Source: Dehalococcoidia bacterium
GTDB lineage: Bacteria > Chloroflexota > Dehalococcoidia > Dehalococcoidales > BS750m-G39
Assembly: GCA_030640325.1 (NCBI GenBank)
Contig: DAOWJM010000058.1
Location: 1-6,083, forward strand
Length of the DNA: 6,083 bases
Direction of reading: 5' to 3'
Position numbers and translations under genes: made by a program. Shown in pieces: positions 1-6,083 of this stretch. Position 1 is the first letter of the stretch. Every line of letters starts with the position of its first letter. The notes beneath the pieces were generated by a model. The model ran no database searches and had not been told where the DNA came from. It was given only the letters and a program-made list of their open reading frames with translations.

Positions 1-102
1 ATAAGCTATCTTTCCGATACCGAGCGTAGCCTTAAACTCAAGCCCAGTGGCAAACGCTATCACCAAATAGTGGCACAACTGAAACAATGCAATTGGCAAT
101 AG
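1..102 (+). CDS. tsaE: TsaE C-terminus (partial): tRNA t6A biosynthesis ATPase
   Basis: The frame is open from base 1 and gives 33 residues ending in TAG at 100-102. It contains a basic segment (ERSLKLKPSGKRYHQIV) like the C-terminal strand and helix of TsaE, where a final arginine/leucine-rich strand is followed by a G-x-R-Y-type motif. TsaE is the P-loop ATPase that works with TsaB and TsaD in making N6-threonylcarbamoyladenosine at tRNA position 37, in the cytoplasm. The Walker motifs would lie upstream of the window, so the call rests on this short tail and on the neighbour: tsaE directly before tsaB is a common arrangement. The last 16 bases overlap the start of tsaB, which implies translational coupling. 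Another small protein ending here cannot be excluded. Confidence 0.7.
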   Translation: MSYLSDTERSLKLKPSGKRYHQIVAQLKQCNWQ

Positions 103-761
103 ATACCTCAACAGACACCGCCAGCATCGCTCTGGTTCAGGATGGCGAAGTGCTAGCCGAGTCAACCTGGCATTGTGGGCAAAACCATACCGTTGAACTA
201 TTACCGCACCTGGCTCGCCTACTAAATAAGACCGAGGTTGGTCTTCAATCTATCAGTTGTGTTATGGTGGCTAAAGGACCGGGGAGCTTCAATGGATTGC
301 GAGTAGGAATCGGCACTGCCAAGGGGTTAGCCTTCAGTCTGGGAATCCCCATCATTGGCATCAGCAGCCTGGAACTGGAAGCCTACCGGCATGCCGAATC
401 CGGCTTACCTATCTGCCCCATATTCAATGCTAGCAGAGGAGAGATTGCCACTGCTATGTACCAAAAGAGGGACAACAGGTGGTGTAAACTCGCCGCTGAA
501 CACATAACCACCGTTGAAGCTCTATGCTCAGAGATAACCACCAAAACCATATTCTGTGGGGAATTCGTGCCGCTTATCGCCAGCCAGCTAAGGAAGCAGC
601 TCAAGCAAAGAGCAATAATACCCACCACCGAAATGCGACCAGCCAGCTTACTGGTTGAGCTGGGGAAGGGGCGGTTTGAGGCAGGGGATTATGACAACCC
701 CGCCACCCTACAACCACTATACCTCAGGCGACCAGCAATTACCCAGCCTAAACACCGATAA
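87..761 (+). CDS. tsaB: TsaB: tRNA threonylcarbamoyladenosine biosynthesis protein
   Basis: This encodes 224 residues, the usual length for TsaB, an inactive ASKHA-fold partner that binds TsaD (and TsaE) to transfer the threonylcarbamoyl group to A37 of ANN-reading tRNAs. Visible family marks are the N-terminal strand with IDTS (residues 5-8), the QNHTVELLP segment (32-40), the GPGSFNGLRVG loop (64-74) and a C-terminal PLYLRRPAIT. Most bacterial TsaB have GPGSFTGLR; here the threonine is asparagine (N69). The ATG at 87 sits inside the end of the tsaE frame with no clear Shine-Dalgarno site, so coupled translation is likely. The next gene follows after 21 bp, suggesting a shared transcript. 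The family call is firm. Confidence 0.95.
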   Translation: MQLAIDTSTDTASIALVQDGEVLAESTWHCGQNHTVELLPHLARLLNKTEVGLQSISCVMVAKGPGSFNGLRVGIGTAKGLAFSLGIPIIGISSLELEAYRHAESGLPICPIFNASRGEIATAMYQKRDNRWCKLAAEHITTVEALCSEITTKTIFCGEFVPLIASQLRKQLKQRAIIPTTEMRPASLLVELGKGRFEAGDYDNPATLQPLYLRRPAITQPKHR

Positions 762-771
762 AAATCAGGAT

Positions 772-775
772 GGAG
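772..775 (+). promoter_or_regulatory. Ribosome binding site for thioesterase gene
   Basis: GGAG lies 7 bases before the ATG at 783, and an AGGA lies just upstream. This fixes the start of the hotdog thioesterase and shows that it has its own initiation signal in the 21-bp gap after tsaB. Confidence 0.6.
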
Positions 776-782
776 ACAAAAA

Positions 783-1229
783 ATGGCAAACTGGCCACAA
801 GTATCGGTTGACACTGAAAAGGAATTCAACATGTGTTTTGTCTGCGGGCAGAAAAACCCCATTGGCTTGAAATTAAATTTTGACTGGGATGGCAAAGCAG
901 CCAGGGCGGAGTTTACCCCCGACAAGTTTCATCAAGGCTGGTCAGGACTGGTTCACGGCGGAATTATAAGCTGCATCCTTGATGAGGCGATGAGCTACGC
1001 TGCCCTATTTGAAGGGGTAAATACCATAACTGCCAAAATGCAAGCCAGGTTTAAACGCCCAGTCCAGATAGGTGAGCACCTCACTATCACCGCATCTTTA
1101 ACCAAGAAGACCAGAAGGCTGGTCGAGGCTAAAGCAGAAATATCGCTCAAGGATGGCACTCCTGTAGCCGATAGCATAGCTACTATGTTTATCCTCACTC
1201 AAAGGGCGGAGTCAAAAGGCAATGTCTGA
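783..1229 (+). CDS. PaaI-like hotdog-fold thioesterase
   Basis: This 148-residue protein has the hallmarks of a single-domain hotdog acyl-CoA thioesterase of the PaaI/4HBT superfamily. The VHGGIISCILDEAM segment (57-70) carries the HGG turn and the acidic residues (D67, E68) on the central helix where the catalytic carboxylate sits in this family. It is followed by a strand-rich second half (KMQARFKRPVQIGEHLTI and onward). The N-terminus has a CFVCGQKNPIGL motif (18-29), a cysteine-containing extension seen in a subset of these proteins. The natural substrate cannot be read from sequence; hydrolysis of a small acyl- or aryl-CoA thioester is the family expectation. Its end overlaps the next gene by 8 bases (ATGTCTGA), so the two are probably translationally coupled and cotranscribed with tsaB. 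Confidence 0.88.
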   Translation: MANWPQVSVDTEKEFNMCFVCGQKNPIGLKLNFDWDGKAARAEFTPDKFHQGWSGLVHGGIISCILDEAMSYAALFEGVNTITAKMQARFKRPVQIGEHLTITASLTKKTRRLVEAKAEISLKDGTPVADSIATMFILTQRAESKGNV

Positions 1230-1890
1230 AATTGAGGCTAAGGCTGTTATCTGGGATATGGATGGAGTGCTCGCCGATACTGCCCCCTTTCACCTCAGCG
1301 CCTGGCAAAAGGTCTTCCAGGAAAGGGGGGTGAAATTCACCAAAGAGGATTTCAGACACAGCTTCGGGCGAAGAAATGATGCTATAATCAGAAAGACCTT
1401 GGGCAAAGAAACATCGCAGGAGGAGATAGATGCCATCTCTGGCAAAAAAGAGGCGAGCTTCCGCCGCAAAATAGGGCGAAATCTCAAGCCTCTGCCAGGG
1501 GTGATAAAGCTAATAACATCCCTTGAGGAGCACGGATTTAAGATGGCTTTGGCTTCATCAGCCCCCATAGAAAATATCCAGTTGCTCAGCACAGGTCTGG
1601 GCATAGAAAATCGCTTCCAGACTATCATCAGTGACAAAGATGTAACCCAAGGTAAGCCCAGCCCACAGGGTTTCCTATTGGCTGCCCAAAGATTGGGGGT
1701 TGAGCCAAGGAACTGCATTGTAATCGAGGACGCTGTGGCTGGGGTCACTGCGGCTAAAAGAGCCGGCATGCATTGCCTGGCTATCACCAATACCCACCCC
1801 AGGGAGAGCCTGGCAGAGGCTGACCTTATAGTTGACACACTGGAAGGAGTAAGTATAAACGACATAGAGGGACTACTTCATCCCCCATAA
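1222..1890 (+). CDS. HAD-superfamily phosphatase / beta-phosphoglucomutase-like hydrolase
   Basis: This 222-residue protein is a HAD hydrolase with a C1 cap, the usual size for the beta-phosphoglucomutase/phosphoglycolate phosphatase group. All four catalytic motifs are visible: motif I WDMDGVLADT with nucleophile D12 and acid/base D14; motif II ALASSA with S112; motif III GKPSPQGF with K145; motif IV VIEDAVAG with E169 and D170 for magnesium. The helical cap lies between roughly residues 20 and 85. The RKTLGK/RRKIGRNLKPLPGV stretch resembles beta-phosphoglucomutase-type caps, but the substrate is unproven. The ATG lies inside the thioesterase gene, with GGAG at 1208-1211 and AAAGG at 1215-1219 as possible ribosome sites. 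It is the last gene of the tsaE-tsaB block. Family confidence is high and exact activity is open. Confidence 0.9.
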   Translation: MSEIEAKAVIWDMDGVLADTAPFHLSAWQKVFQERGVKFTKEDFRHSFGRRNDAIIRKTLGKETSQEEIDAISGKKEASFRRKIGRNLKPLPGVIKLITSLEEHGFKMALASSAPIENIQLLSTGLGIENRFQTIISDKDVTQGKPSPQGFLLAAQRLGVEPRNCIVIEDAVAGVTAAKRAGMHCLAITNTHPRESLAEADLIVDTLEGVSINDIEGLLHPP

Positions 1891-1902
1891 CTTACTTGGT
1901 TG

Positions 1903-1963
1903 TTCCCACCCACCCTCCCTTAGGAGCTGTGCTCTCTAACCTCAGAGGGTGGGAGAGTGGGAA
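1903..1963. repeat. Bulged GC-rich palindrome between HAD gene and ndk
   Basis: The outer arms, TTCCCACCCACCCTC (1903-1917) and the sequence at 1945-1963, pair over 15 bp with one 4-base bulge on the right arm. Nested inside, TTAGGAGC (1920-1927) pairs with GCTC-T-CTAA (1931-1939) over 8 bp with a single bulge and a TGT loop. There is no T-run after either side, so it is not a classic intrinsic terminator, although it could slow polymerase or protect the 3' end of the upstream mRNA. It shares CCCACCCAC and AGGGTGGGA boxes with the palindrome at 3235-3328, suggesting a dispersed REP- or MITE-like element. The pairing is seen directly; the role is inference. Confidence 0.6.
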
Positions 1964-2002
1964 GAATTAGGTTGCTAAAAAACTCATAACCTATTATTCT
2001 CT

Positions 2003-2009
2003 AAAGGAG
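2003..2009 (+). promoter_or_regulatory. Ribosome binding site for ndk
   Basis: AAAGGAG lies 5 bases before the ATG at 2015, a strong Shine-Dalgarno match that settles the ndk start. Confidence 0.75.
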
Positions 2010-2014
2010 CCTAG

Positions 2015-2434
2015 ATGGAACGGTCTTTAGTTCTAATCAAACCTGACGCCATGCAGAGAGGCTTGGCGGGCACTATTATCTCTCGTCTGGAGAATCTAGG
2101 GCTGAAGCTGGTGGCAATGAAGCTCCTTCACCCGGATAAAGCCTTAGCCCAGCGACACTACGCCATCCATAAGGATAAGCCCTTCTATGATAGCTTGGTG
2201 AATTATATCAGCTCAGCTCCGCTCATTGTCTGCGTCTTTGAGGGCAAAGGGGCAGTAGAGGCAATCAGAAAGGCTATGGGGGCAACCGACCCAGCCAAGG
2301 CTGAGGCAGGAACCATAAGGGGCGACTTTGGGTTAGATATTGAGCGGAACACTATTCATGGCTCGGATTCAGCAGCCACCGCCGAGGAGGAAATCAAGCT
2401 GTTCTTCTCCCCGGATGAAATGTTCAGCTATTGA
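2015..2434 (+). CDS. ndk: Nucleoside diphosphate kinase
   Basis: This 139-residue protein matches Ndk over its whole length. Ndk moves the gamma phosphate from ATP to nucleoside diphosphates through a phosphohistidine and balances cytoplasmic NTP and dNTP pools. Catalytic and nucleotide-binding residues are all present with a constant offset of 3 from the commonly numbered enzyme: K9 (IKPDA), Y49, R85, R102, N112 and the phosphorylated H115 in NTIHGSDS. The AIRKAMGATDP and GTIRGDFG motifs are also typical. The gene stands alone on the + strand, 124 bp after the HAD gene and beyond a large palindrome. Its last 7 bases overlap the 3' end of the opposing rsfS, so there is no room for a terminator between them. 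Confidence 0.97.
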   Translation: MERSLVLIKPDAMQRGLAGTIISRLENLGLKLVAMKLLHPDKALAQRHYAIHKDKPFYDSLVNYISSAPLIVCVFEGKGAVEAIRKAMGATDPAKAEAGTIRGDFGLDIERNTIHGSDSAATAEEEIKLFFSPDEMFSY

Positions 2435-2772
2435 ATCCTGACTACAGGGACAGCCTGACTCCACAGCTCATCCAGCTGGTAGTATTCCCGCTCAAAGGGA
2501 GCAAAAATATGAACAATAATATCGCCAAAATCAAGCAACAGCCAGCCGGAGTCTATAGTCCCTTCGTGGTGATGGGGTAGGATGCCCTCATGCTTCAATC
2601 TATGCCCAACCTCATCATAAATAGCTGAAATCTGCCTCTCCGACTCGCCGCTACAGATGACGAAATAATCGGCAAAGCTACACACCCCACGGACATCCAG
2701 CAACACGATATCGCTCGCCTGCTTATCGGCGGCAGCCTCCACCACCTTACGTGCTACTTCTATTCCTTCCAG
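2428..2772 (-). CDS. rsfS: RsfS ribosomal silencing factor
   Basis: RsfS (Iojap/YbeB family) binds ribosomal protein uL14 on the 50S subunit and blocks subunit joining during slow growth. The family signature is clear: DIVLLDVRGV-SFADYFVICSGESERQ in the first half and SGWLLLDFGDIIVHIF (about 75-90) in the second, followed by REYYQLDELW. A GTG at 2745 would give 105 residues but cut into the first helix. The frame stays open back to a TAG at 2778-2776, and the added residues (EGIEVARK) continue the helix naturally. The only upstream start-like codons are CTG at 2775 and 2772. GGAGG at 2784-2780 is ideally placed 7 bases before the second, giving 114 residues, and I use that start. An ATG in another frame overlaps the same GGAGG, so a small frameshift near the 5' end is the alternative. 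The gene follows the HEAT gene after 27 bp. Confidence 0.9.
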   Translation of the reverse strand: MEGIEVARKVVEAAADKQASDIVLLDVRGVCSFADYFVICSGESERQISAIYDEVGHRLKHEGILPHHHEGTIDSGWLLLDFGDIIVHIFAPFEREYYQLDELWSQAVPVVRIQ

Positions 2773-2779
2773 CAGCTAG

Positions 2780-2784
2780 CCTCC
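2780..2784 (-). promoter_or_regulatory. Ribosome binding site deciding rsfS start
   Basis: Read on the - strand, GGAGG is followed by CTAG and then two CTG codons in the rsfS frame. Spacing is 4 bases to the first and 7 to the second. No comparable site precedes the GTG at 2745. This supports initiation at CTG 2772, or a lost ATG close by. Confidence 0.5.
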
Positions 2785-2881
2785 ATCAATCCTCAGTCTT
2801 TAGCTTTTCTTCGCCTTGAGCTTCTCCAAAGCTTCTTTCGCAACCTTTTGAACATCCTTATTTTTATCCTTAAGAGCTTTG

Positions 2882-2923
2882 GTGAGGGGTCCTACTGCCC
2901 TGGCATCCCCTATATACCCAAGA
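2882..2923. repeat. HEAT-coding direct repeat, copy A
   Basis: This copy is 42 bases long and matches 2986-3027 at 40 of 42 positions by eye, with mismatches at 2891/2995 and 2895/2999. The spacing is 104 bp. The protein repeat unit is 93 bp, so the extra 11 bp equals the insertion in the HEAT gene. Confidence 0.8.
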
Positions 2924-2931
2924 TATACCCA
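2912..2931. repeat. 9-bp direct repeat marking the frame-breaking insertion
   Basis: ATATACCCA occurs at 2912-2920 and again at 2923-2931, a period of 11 bp. Deleting one period rejoins the HEAT reading frame exactly as VYGYIGDARA, parallel to ALGYIGDARA in the preceding repeat. Confidence 0.8.
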
Positions 2932-2985
2932 TAAACCCGTGCTGCTATTTCTCGAACATCCTCGTCTTCATCCTCCAGAGCCTCA

Positions 2986-3027
2986 GTGAGGGGTTCTAAT
3001 GCCCTGGCATCCCCTATATACCCAAGA
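2986..3027. repeat. HEAT-coding direct repeat, copy B
   Basis: This is the partner of the repeat at 2882-2923. It encodes the end of HEAT repeat 1 and the start of repeat 2 (LGYIGDARALEPLTE) on the - strand. Near identity at DNA level suggests recent duplication or gene conversion among the repeats. Confidence 0.8.
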
Positions 3028-3185
3028 GCGGCTGCTGCTCCCCATCGAACATCCTTATCTTTATGCTTCAAAGCCTCTATCAACCCCTCAACGTCTTTTT
3101 CTGCTTTCATCTTTTCTATGTCTGGTTCACCCATTTTCACACCACCCCATATTATCAATGGCGTATAACAGCCTGTTTAACAATA

Positions 3186-3194
3186 ATTATATCA
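3186..3194 (-). promoter_or_regulatory. Extended -10 promoter candidate for HEAT gene and rsfS
   Basis: On the - strand the sequence reads TGATATAAT, a perfect extended -10 (TGnTATAAT). No good -35 lies 16-18 bases upstream, which is tolerated with an extended -10. Transcription would begin near 3180, giving an mRNA leader of about 45 bases before ATG 3134. Confidence 0.45.
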
Positions 3195-3199
3195 CAATA

Positions 3200-3208
3200 T
3201 GCTATACT
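3200..3208 (+). promoter_or_regulatory. Extended -10 promoter candidate for the endonuclease IV-like gene
   Basis: TGCTATACT matches the extended -10 pattern with 5 of 6 bases in the hexamer. A TTAACA at 3177-3182 is a fair -35 match, but its spacing of 20 is too long to count. The start would fall near 3215, giving a leader of about 150 bases that contains the palindrome at 3235-3328. It lies head to head with the - strand promoter at 3186-3194. Confidence 0.35.
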
Positions 3209-3234
3209 ATAGGTTGTTTACCAATTTATTTTAT

Positions 3235-3328
3235 CCCTACCCGCCCACCCACAGAAGCCTCACTTATTAGCCCTGGGGGCTGCGGGGGCAAAGCCCCCGA
3301 AACTCACCTTCCGGGCGGTAGGGTGGGA
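3235..3328. repeat. GC-rich palindromic element with inner hairpin
   Basis: The outer arms CCCTACCCGCCC (3235-3246) and GGGCGGTAGGG (3313-3323) pair over 11 bp with one bulged base. Inside, CGGGGGC (3283-3289) and GCCCCCG (3293-3299) form a perfect 7-bp stem with an AAA loop. A second GGGGGC at 3275-3280 offers alternative pairing with the same right arm. The 3' edge AGGGTGGGA (3320-3328) and the CCCACCCAC at 3244-3252 recur in the palindrome at 1903-1963. There is no T-run on either strand, so it is not a standard terminator. A REP/MITE-like repeat or a structured leader for the downstream gene are both possible. Confidence 0.55.
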
Positions 3329-3349
3329 ACAGTAGACATTGGGAAAGTT

Positions 3350-3355
3350 AAAGGG
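3350..3355 (+). promoter_or_regulatory. Ribosome binding site for the endonuclease IV-like gene
   Basis: AAAGGG lies 8 bases before the ATG at 3364 and supports this start, which also lines up with the usual first beta strand (KLLFGTAGSP). Confidence 0.5.
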
Positions 3356-3363
3356 CGAGATAA

Positions 3364-4191
3364 ATGGAGAAGCTTCTTTTTGGCACCGCTGGCTCTCCCC
3401 ATAGCTCCAGGACACTGTCCACCATAGACGGCATTAAGCGCATTGCTGAGCTTGGGCTTGGCTGCATGGAGCTCGAGTTTGTCCAGGGGGTAAGAATGGG
3501 GGAGGCTGGGGCTAGGCTGGTTGCGGAAACAGCAGCCAGGGAAGGAGTAAAGCTATCGGCTCACGCTCCTTACTTCATCAACCTCAATGCCCACGAGCCA
3601 GAAAAGATAATCGCCAGTCAGGAGAGGATACTGCAGACTGCACGCATCGGCGCCATATGCGGGGCTGAAAGTGTCGTTTTTCATGCTGCCTACTACCTCG
3701 GCGACCCACCAGAAAAAGCCTACAATGCGGTAAGGAAATCCCTGGCTGAGGTAATGAACCGGCTTAAACGGGAAAATAATCGGGTATGGATTAGACCGGA
3801 GGTCATGGGTAAACCCAGCCAGTTTGGAACCATAGAAGAAGTGCTCAACCTATGCACTGAGCTTGAGGGGGTAGGTATCTGCGTGGACTTTGCCCATTGG
3901 CATGCCCGCACCGGAAAGTTCAATTCCTACCCAGAGTTTGCCTCCATCCTCCAACAGATAAAACAGCGGCTGGGAGACGAAGCCCGGGACGATATGCATA
4001 TCCATGTCTCTGGTATTGCCTATGGTAAAAAGGGGGAAATAAAACACCTGAACCTGAAAGAGTCAGATTTACACTATGTTGAACTTCTCAGAGCACTAAA
4101 GGATTATGAGGTCAAGGGCATTGTAATCTGCGAGAGCCCCAACCTGGAAGAGGATGCCCTTCTCCTGCAGAAAACCTACAATAACCTTTGA
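3364..4191 (+). CDS. Endonuclease IV-like TIM-barrel protein (AP endonuclease family 2)
   Basis: This 275-residue protein has the endonuclease IV (Nfo)/xylose-isomerase-like TIM-barrel layout. Nfo cuts DNA 5' to abasic sites using three zinc ions. Likely metal ligands, in family order, are H67 (LSAHAPYF), H107 (VVFHAAYY), E146 (IRPEVMGK), D175 and H178 (CVDFAHWH), H212 or H214 (MHIHVSG), H228 (IKHLNL) and E257 (VICESPNLEEDA). Length is close to the 280 residues usual for Nfo. The region that in E. coli carries D229-x-H231 reads E-I-K-H here, so the aspartate of that pair seems absent. This resembles a branch I associate with methanogenic archaea, where such proteins are annotated as deoxyribonuclease IV without firm proof of activity. 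It is preceded by a divergent promoter region and followed after 96 bp by ftsH with its own promoter, so it is probably monocistronic. The fold is sure and the substrate less so. Confidence 0.85.
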   Translation: MEKLLFGTAGSPHSSRTLSTIDGIKRIAELGLGCMELEFVQGVRMGEAGARLVAETAAREGVKLSAHAPYFINLNAHEPEKIIASQERILQTARIGAICGAESVVFHAAYYLGDPPEKAYNAVRKSLAEVMNRLKRENNRVWIRPEVMGKPSQFGTIEEVLNLCTELEGVGICVDFAHWHARTGKFNSYPEFASILQQIKQRLGDEARDDMHIHVSGIAYGKKGEIKHLNLKESDLHYVELLRALKDYEVKGIVICESPNLEEDALLLQKTYNNL

Positions 4192-4229
4192 AAACAGGCT
4201 AGTAGTTTTTTCCCATTGGCAGCTATTTC

Positions 4230-4238
4230 TGGTATAAT
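4230..4238 (+). promoter_or_regulatory. Extended -10 promoter for ftsH
   Basis: TGGTATAAT is a perfect extended -10 with the consensus hexamer at 4233-4238. TTCCCA at 4210-4215 is a weak -35 at spacing 17. An overlapping alternative is TTGGCA (4216-4221) with TATAAA (4238-4243) at spacing 16. The start would be near 4245, about 43 bases before ftsH. Confidence 0.6.
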
Positions 4239-4277
4239 ATAAATGTTGGAACAAATAGAGAGCAAGTTATCAGAGTT

Positions 4278-4284
4278 GAGGTGA
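4278..4284 (+). promoter_or_regulatory. Ribosome binding site for ftsH
   Basis: GAGGTGA is a full complement of the 16S rRNA tail and lies 3 bases before ATG 4288, a rather short spacing. It favours this start over the in-frame ATG at 4303. Confidence 0.6.
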
Positions 4285-4287
4285 AGG

Positions 4288-6083
<1,796 letters not shown>

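Larger units (their letters stand above)
2800..3134 (-). pseudogene. Small HEAT-repeat protein gene, frameshifted by an 11-bp insertion
   Basis: From ATG 3134 the frame encodes a short acidic lead and two 31-residue PBS-lyase-type HEAT repeats. The first runs from VEGLIEALKHKDKDVRWG to GYIGDARA and the second from LEPLTEALEDEDEDVREI. It then stops at TAG 2912-2910, giving 74 residues. A third repeat is intact in another frame (GYIGDARAVGPLTKALKDKN and onward) and ends at TAA 2802-2800. Removing 11 bases at the 9-bp direct repeat (2912-2920 and 2923-2931) restores one 107-residue frame of 14 + 31 x 3 residues. HEAT helices form protein-binding solenoids; no partner is evident. A TTG at 3158 in frame would extend the N-terminus, but ATG 3134 (preceded by GTG at 3140 and a GGGGTGG stretch) looks better. 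The gene lies 27 bp upstream of rsfS and probably shares its transcript. The truncated protein may still be made, and a sequencing or assembly error is possible. Confidence 0.8.

Noticed and set aside
1290..1865. 191-residue open frame on the - strand
   Set aside because: It lies wholly antisense to the HAD gene, which has all four catalytic motifs; it is a shadow of codon composition.
1972..1997. Possible ndk promoter (TTGCTA and TATTAT)
   Set aside because: The spacing is only 14 bases, and the start would fall inside the ndk ribosome binding site.
2760..2786. 8-codon frame MEASCWKE on the - strand as a separate gene
   Set aside because: It has no ribosome site of its own (it overlaps the GGAGG) and is too short to call; kept only as part of the rsfS start question.
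3283..3299. Inner hairpin as an intrinsic terminator
   Set aside because: The GC-rich stem is good, but neither strand has a T-run after it.
2999..3427. 142-residue open frame on the + strand crossing the HEAT region and into the endonuclease IV-like gene
   Set aside because: It is antisense to clear HEAT repeats, runs through the palindrome and overlaps the start of a well-supported gene; the protein has no recognisable pattern.
4192..4212. Possible terminator after the endonuclease IV-like gene (AAAAC...GTTTTTT)
   Set aside because: There is a T-run, but the only stem is 5 weak A/T-rich pairs with a 9-base loop, too unstable for an intrinsic terminator.

Overview
The window is about 6.1 kb of ordinary bacterial chromosome with moderate GC and densely packed housekeeping genes. 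The proteins resemble Chloroflexota, most likely class Dehalococcoidia or a related uncultured lineage. The clues are the style of the FtsH, Ndk and RsfS sequences and an archaeal-looking endonuclease IV-like protein. This placement rests on remembered family resemblance, not on a search, and is tentative.

Left block (1-1890, + strand): the 3' end of tsaE overlaps tsaB. A hotdog-fold thioesterase follows after 21 bp, and its end overlaps a HAD-family phosphatase/phosphomutase by 8 bp. This looks like one transcript. TsaE and TsaB belong to the tRNA t6A37 modification pathway. The two downstream enzymes are probably metabolic or house-cleaning passengers. A 61-bp bulged GC-rich palindrome (1903-1963) lies between this block and ndk.

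Middle block (2015-3134): ndk (+) converges on rsfS (-), and their 3' ends overlap by 7 bp. Upstream of rsfS on the - strand is a small three-repeat HEAT gene. It appears to be broken by an 11-bp insertion that leaves a 9-bp direct repeat, shifts the frame and creates a stop. The rsfS reading frame extends upstream of its first GTG to a pair of CTG codons placed just after a good GGAGG ribosome binding site. This suggests a CTG start or a small 5' frame lesion.

Intergenic switch (3135-3363): two divergent extended -10 promoter candidates lie within about 25 bp of each other. The + one would transcribe a roughly 90-bp GC-rich palindromic element with an inner 7-bp perfect hairpin. That element shares short boxes with the palindrome upstream of ndk.

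Right block (3364-6083, + strand): an endonuclease IV-like TIM-barrel protein, then ftsH with its own strong extended -10 promoter. FtsH is cut by the window edge after 598 codons and is nearly complete.

I see no CRISPR array, transposase, tRNA, rRNA or evident novel multi-gene system. The best leads are the HEAT gene lesion, the rsfS start and the two related palindromes.
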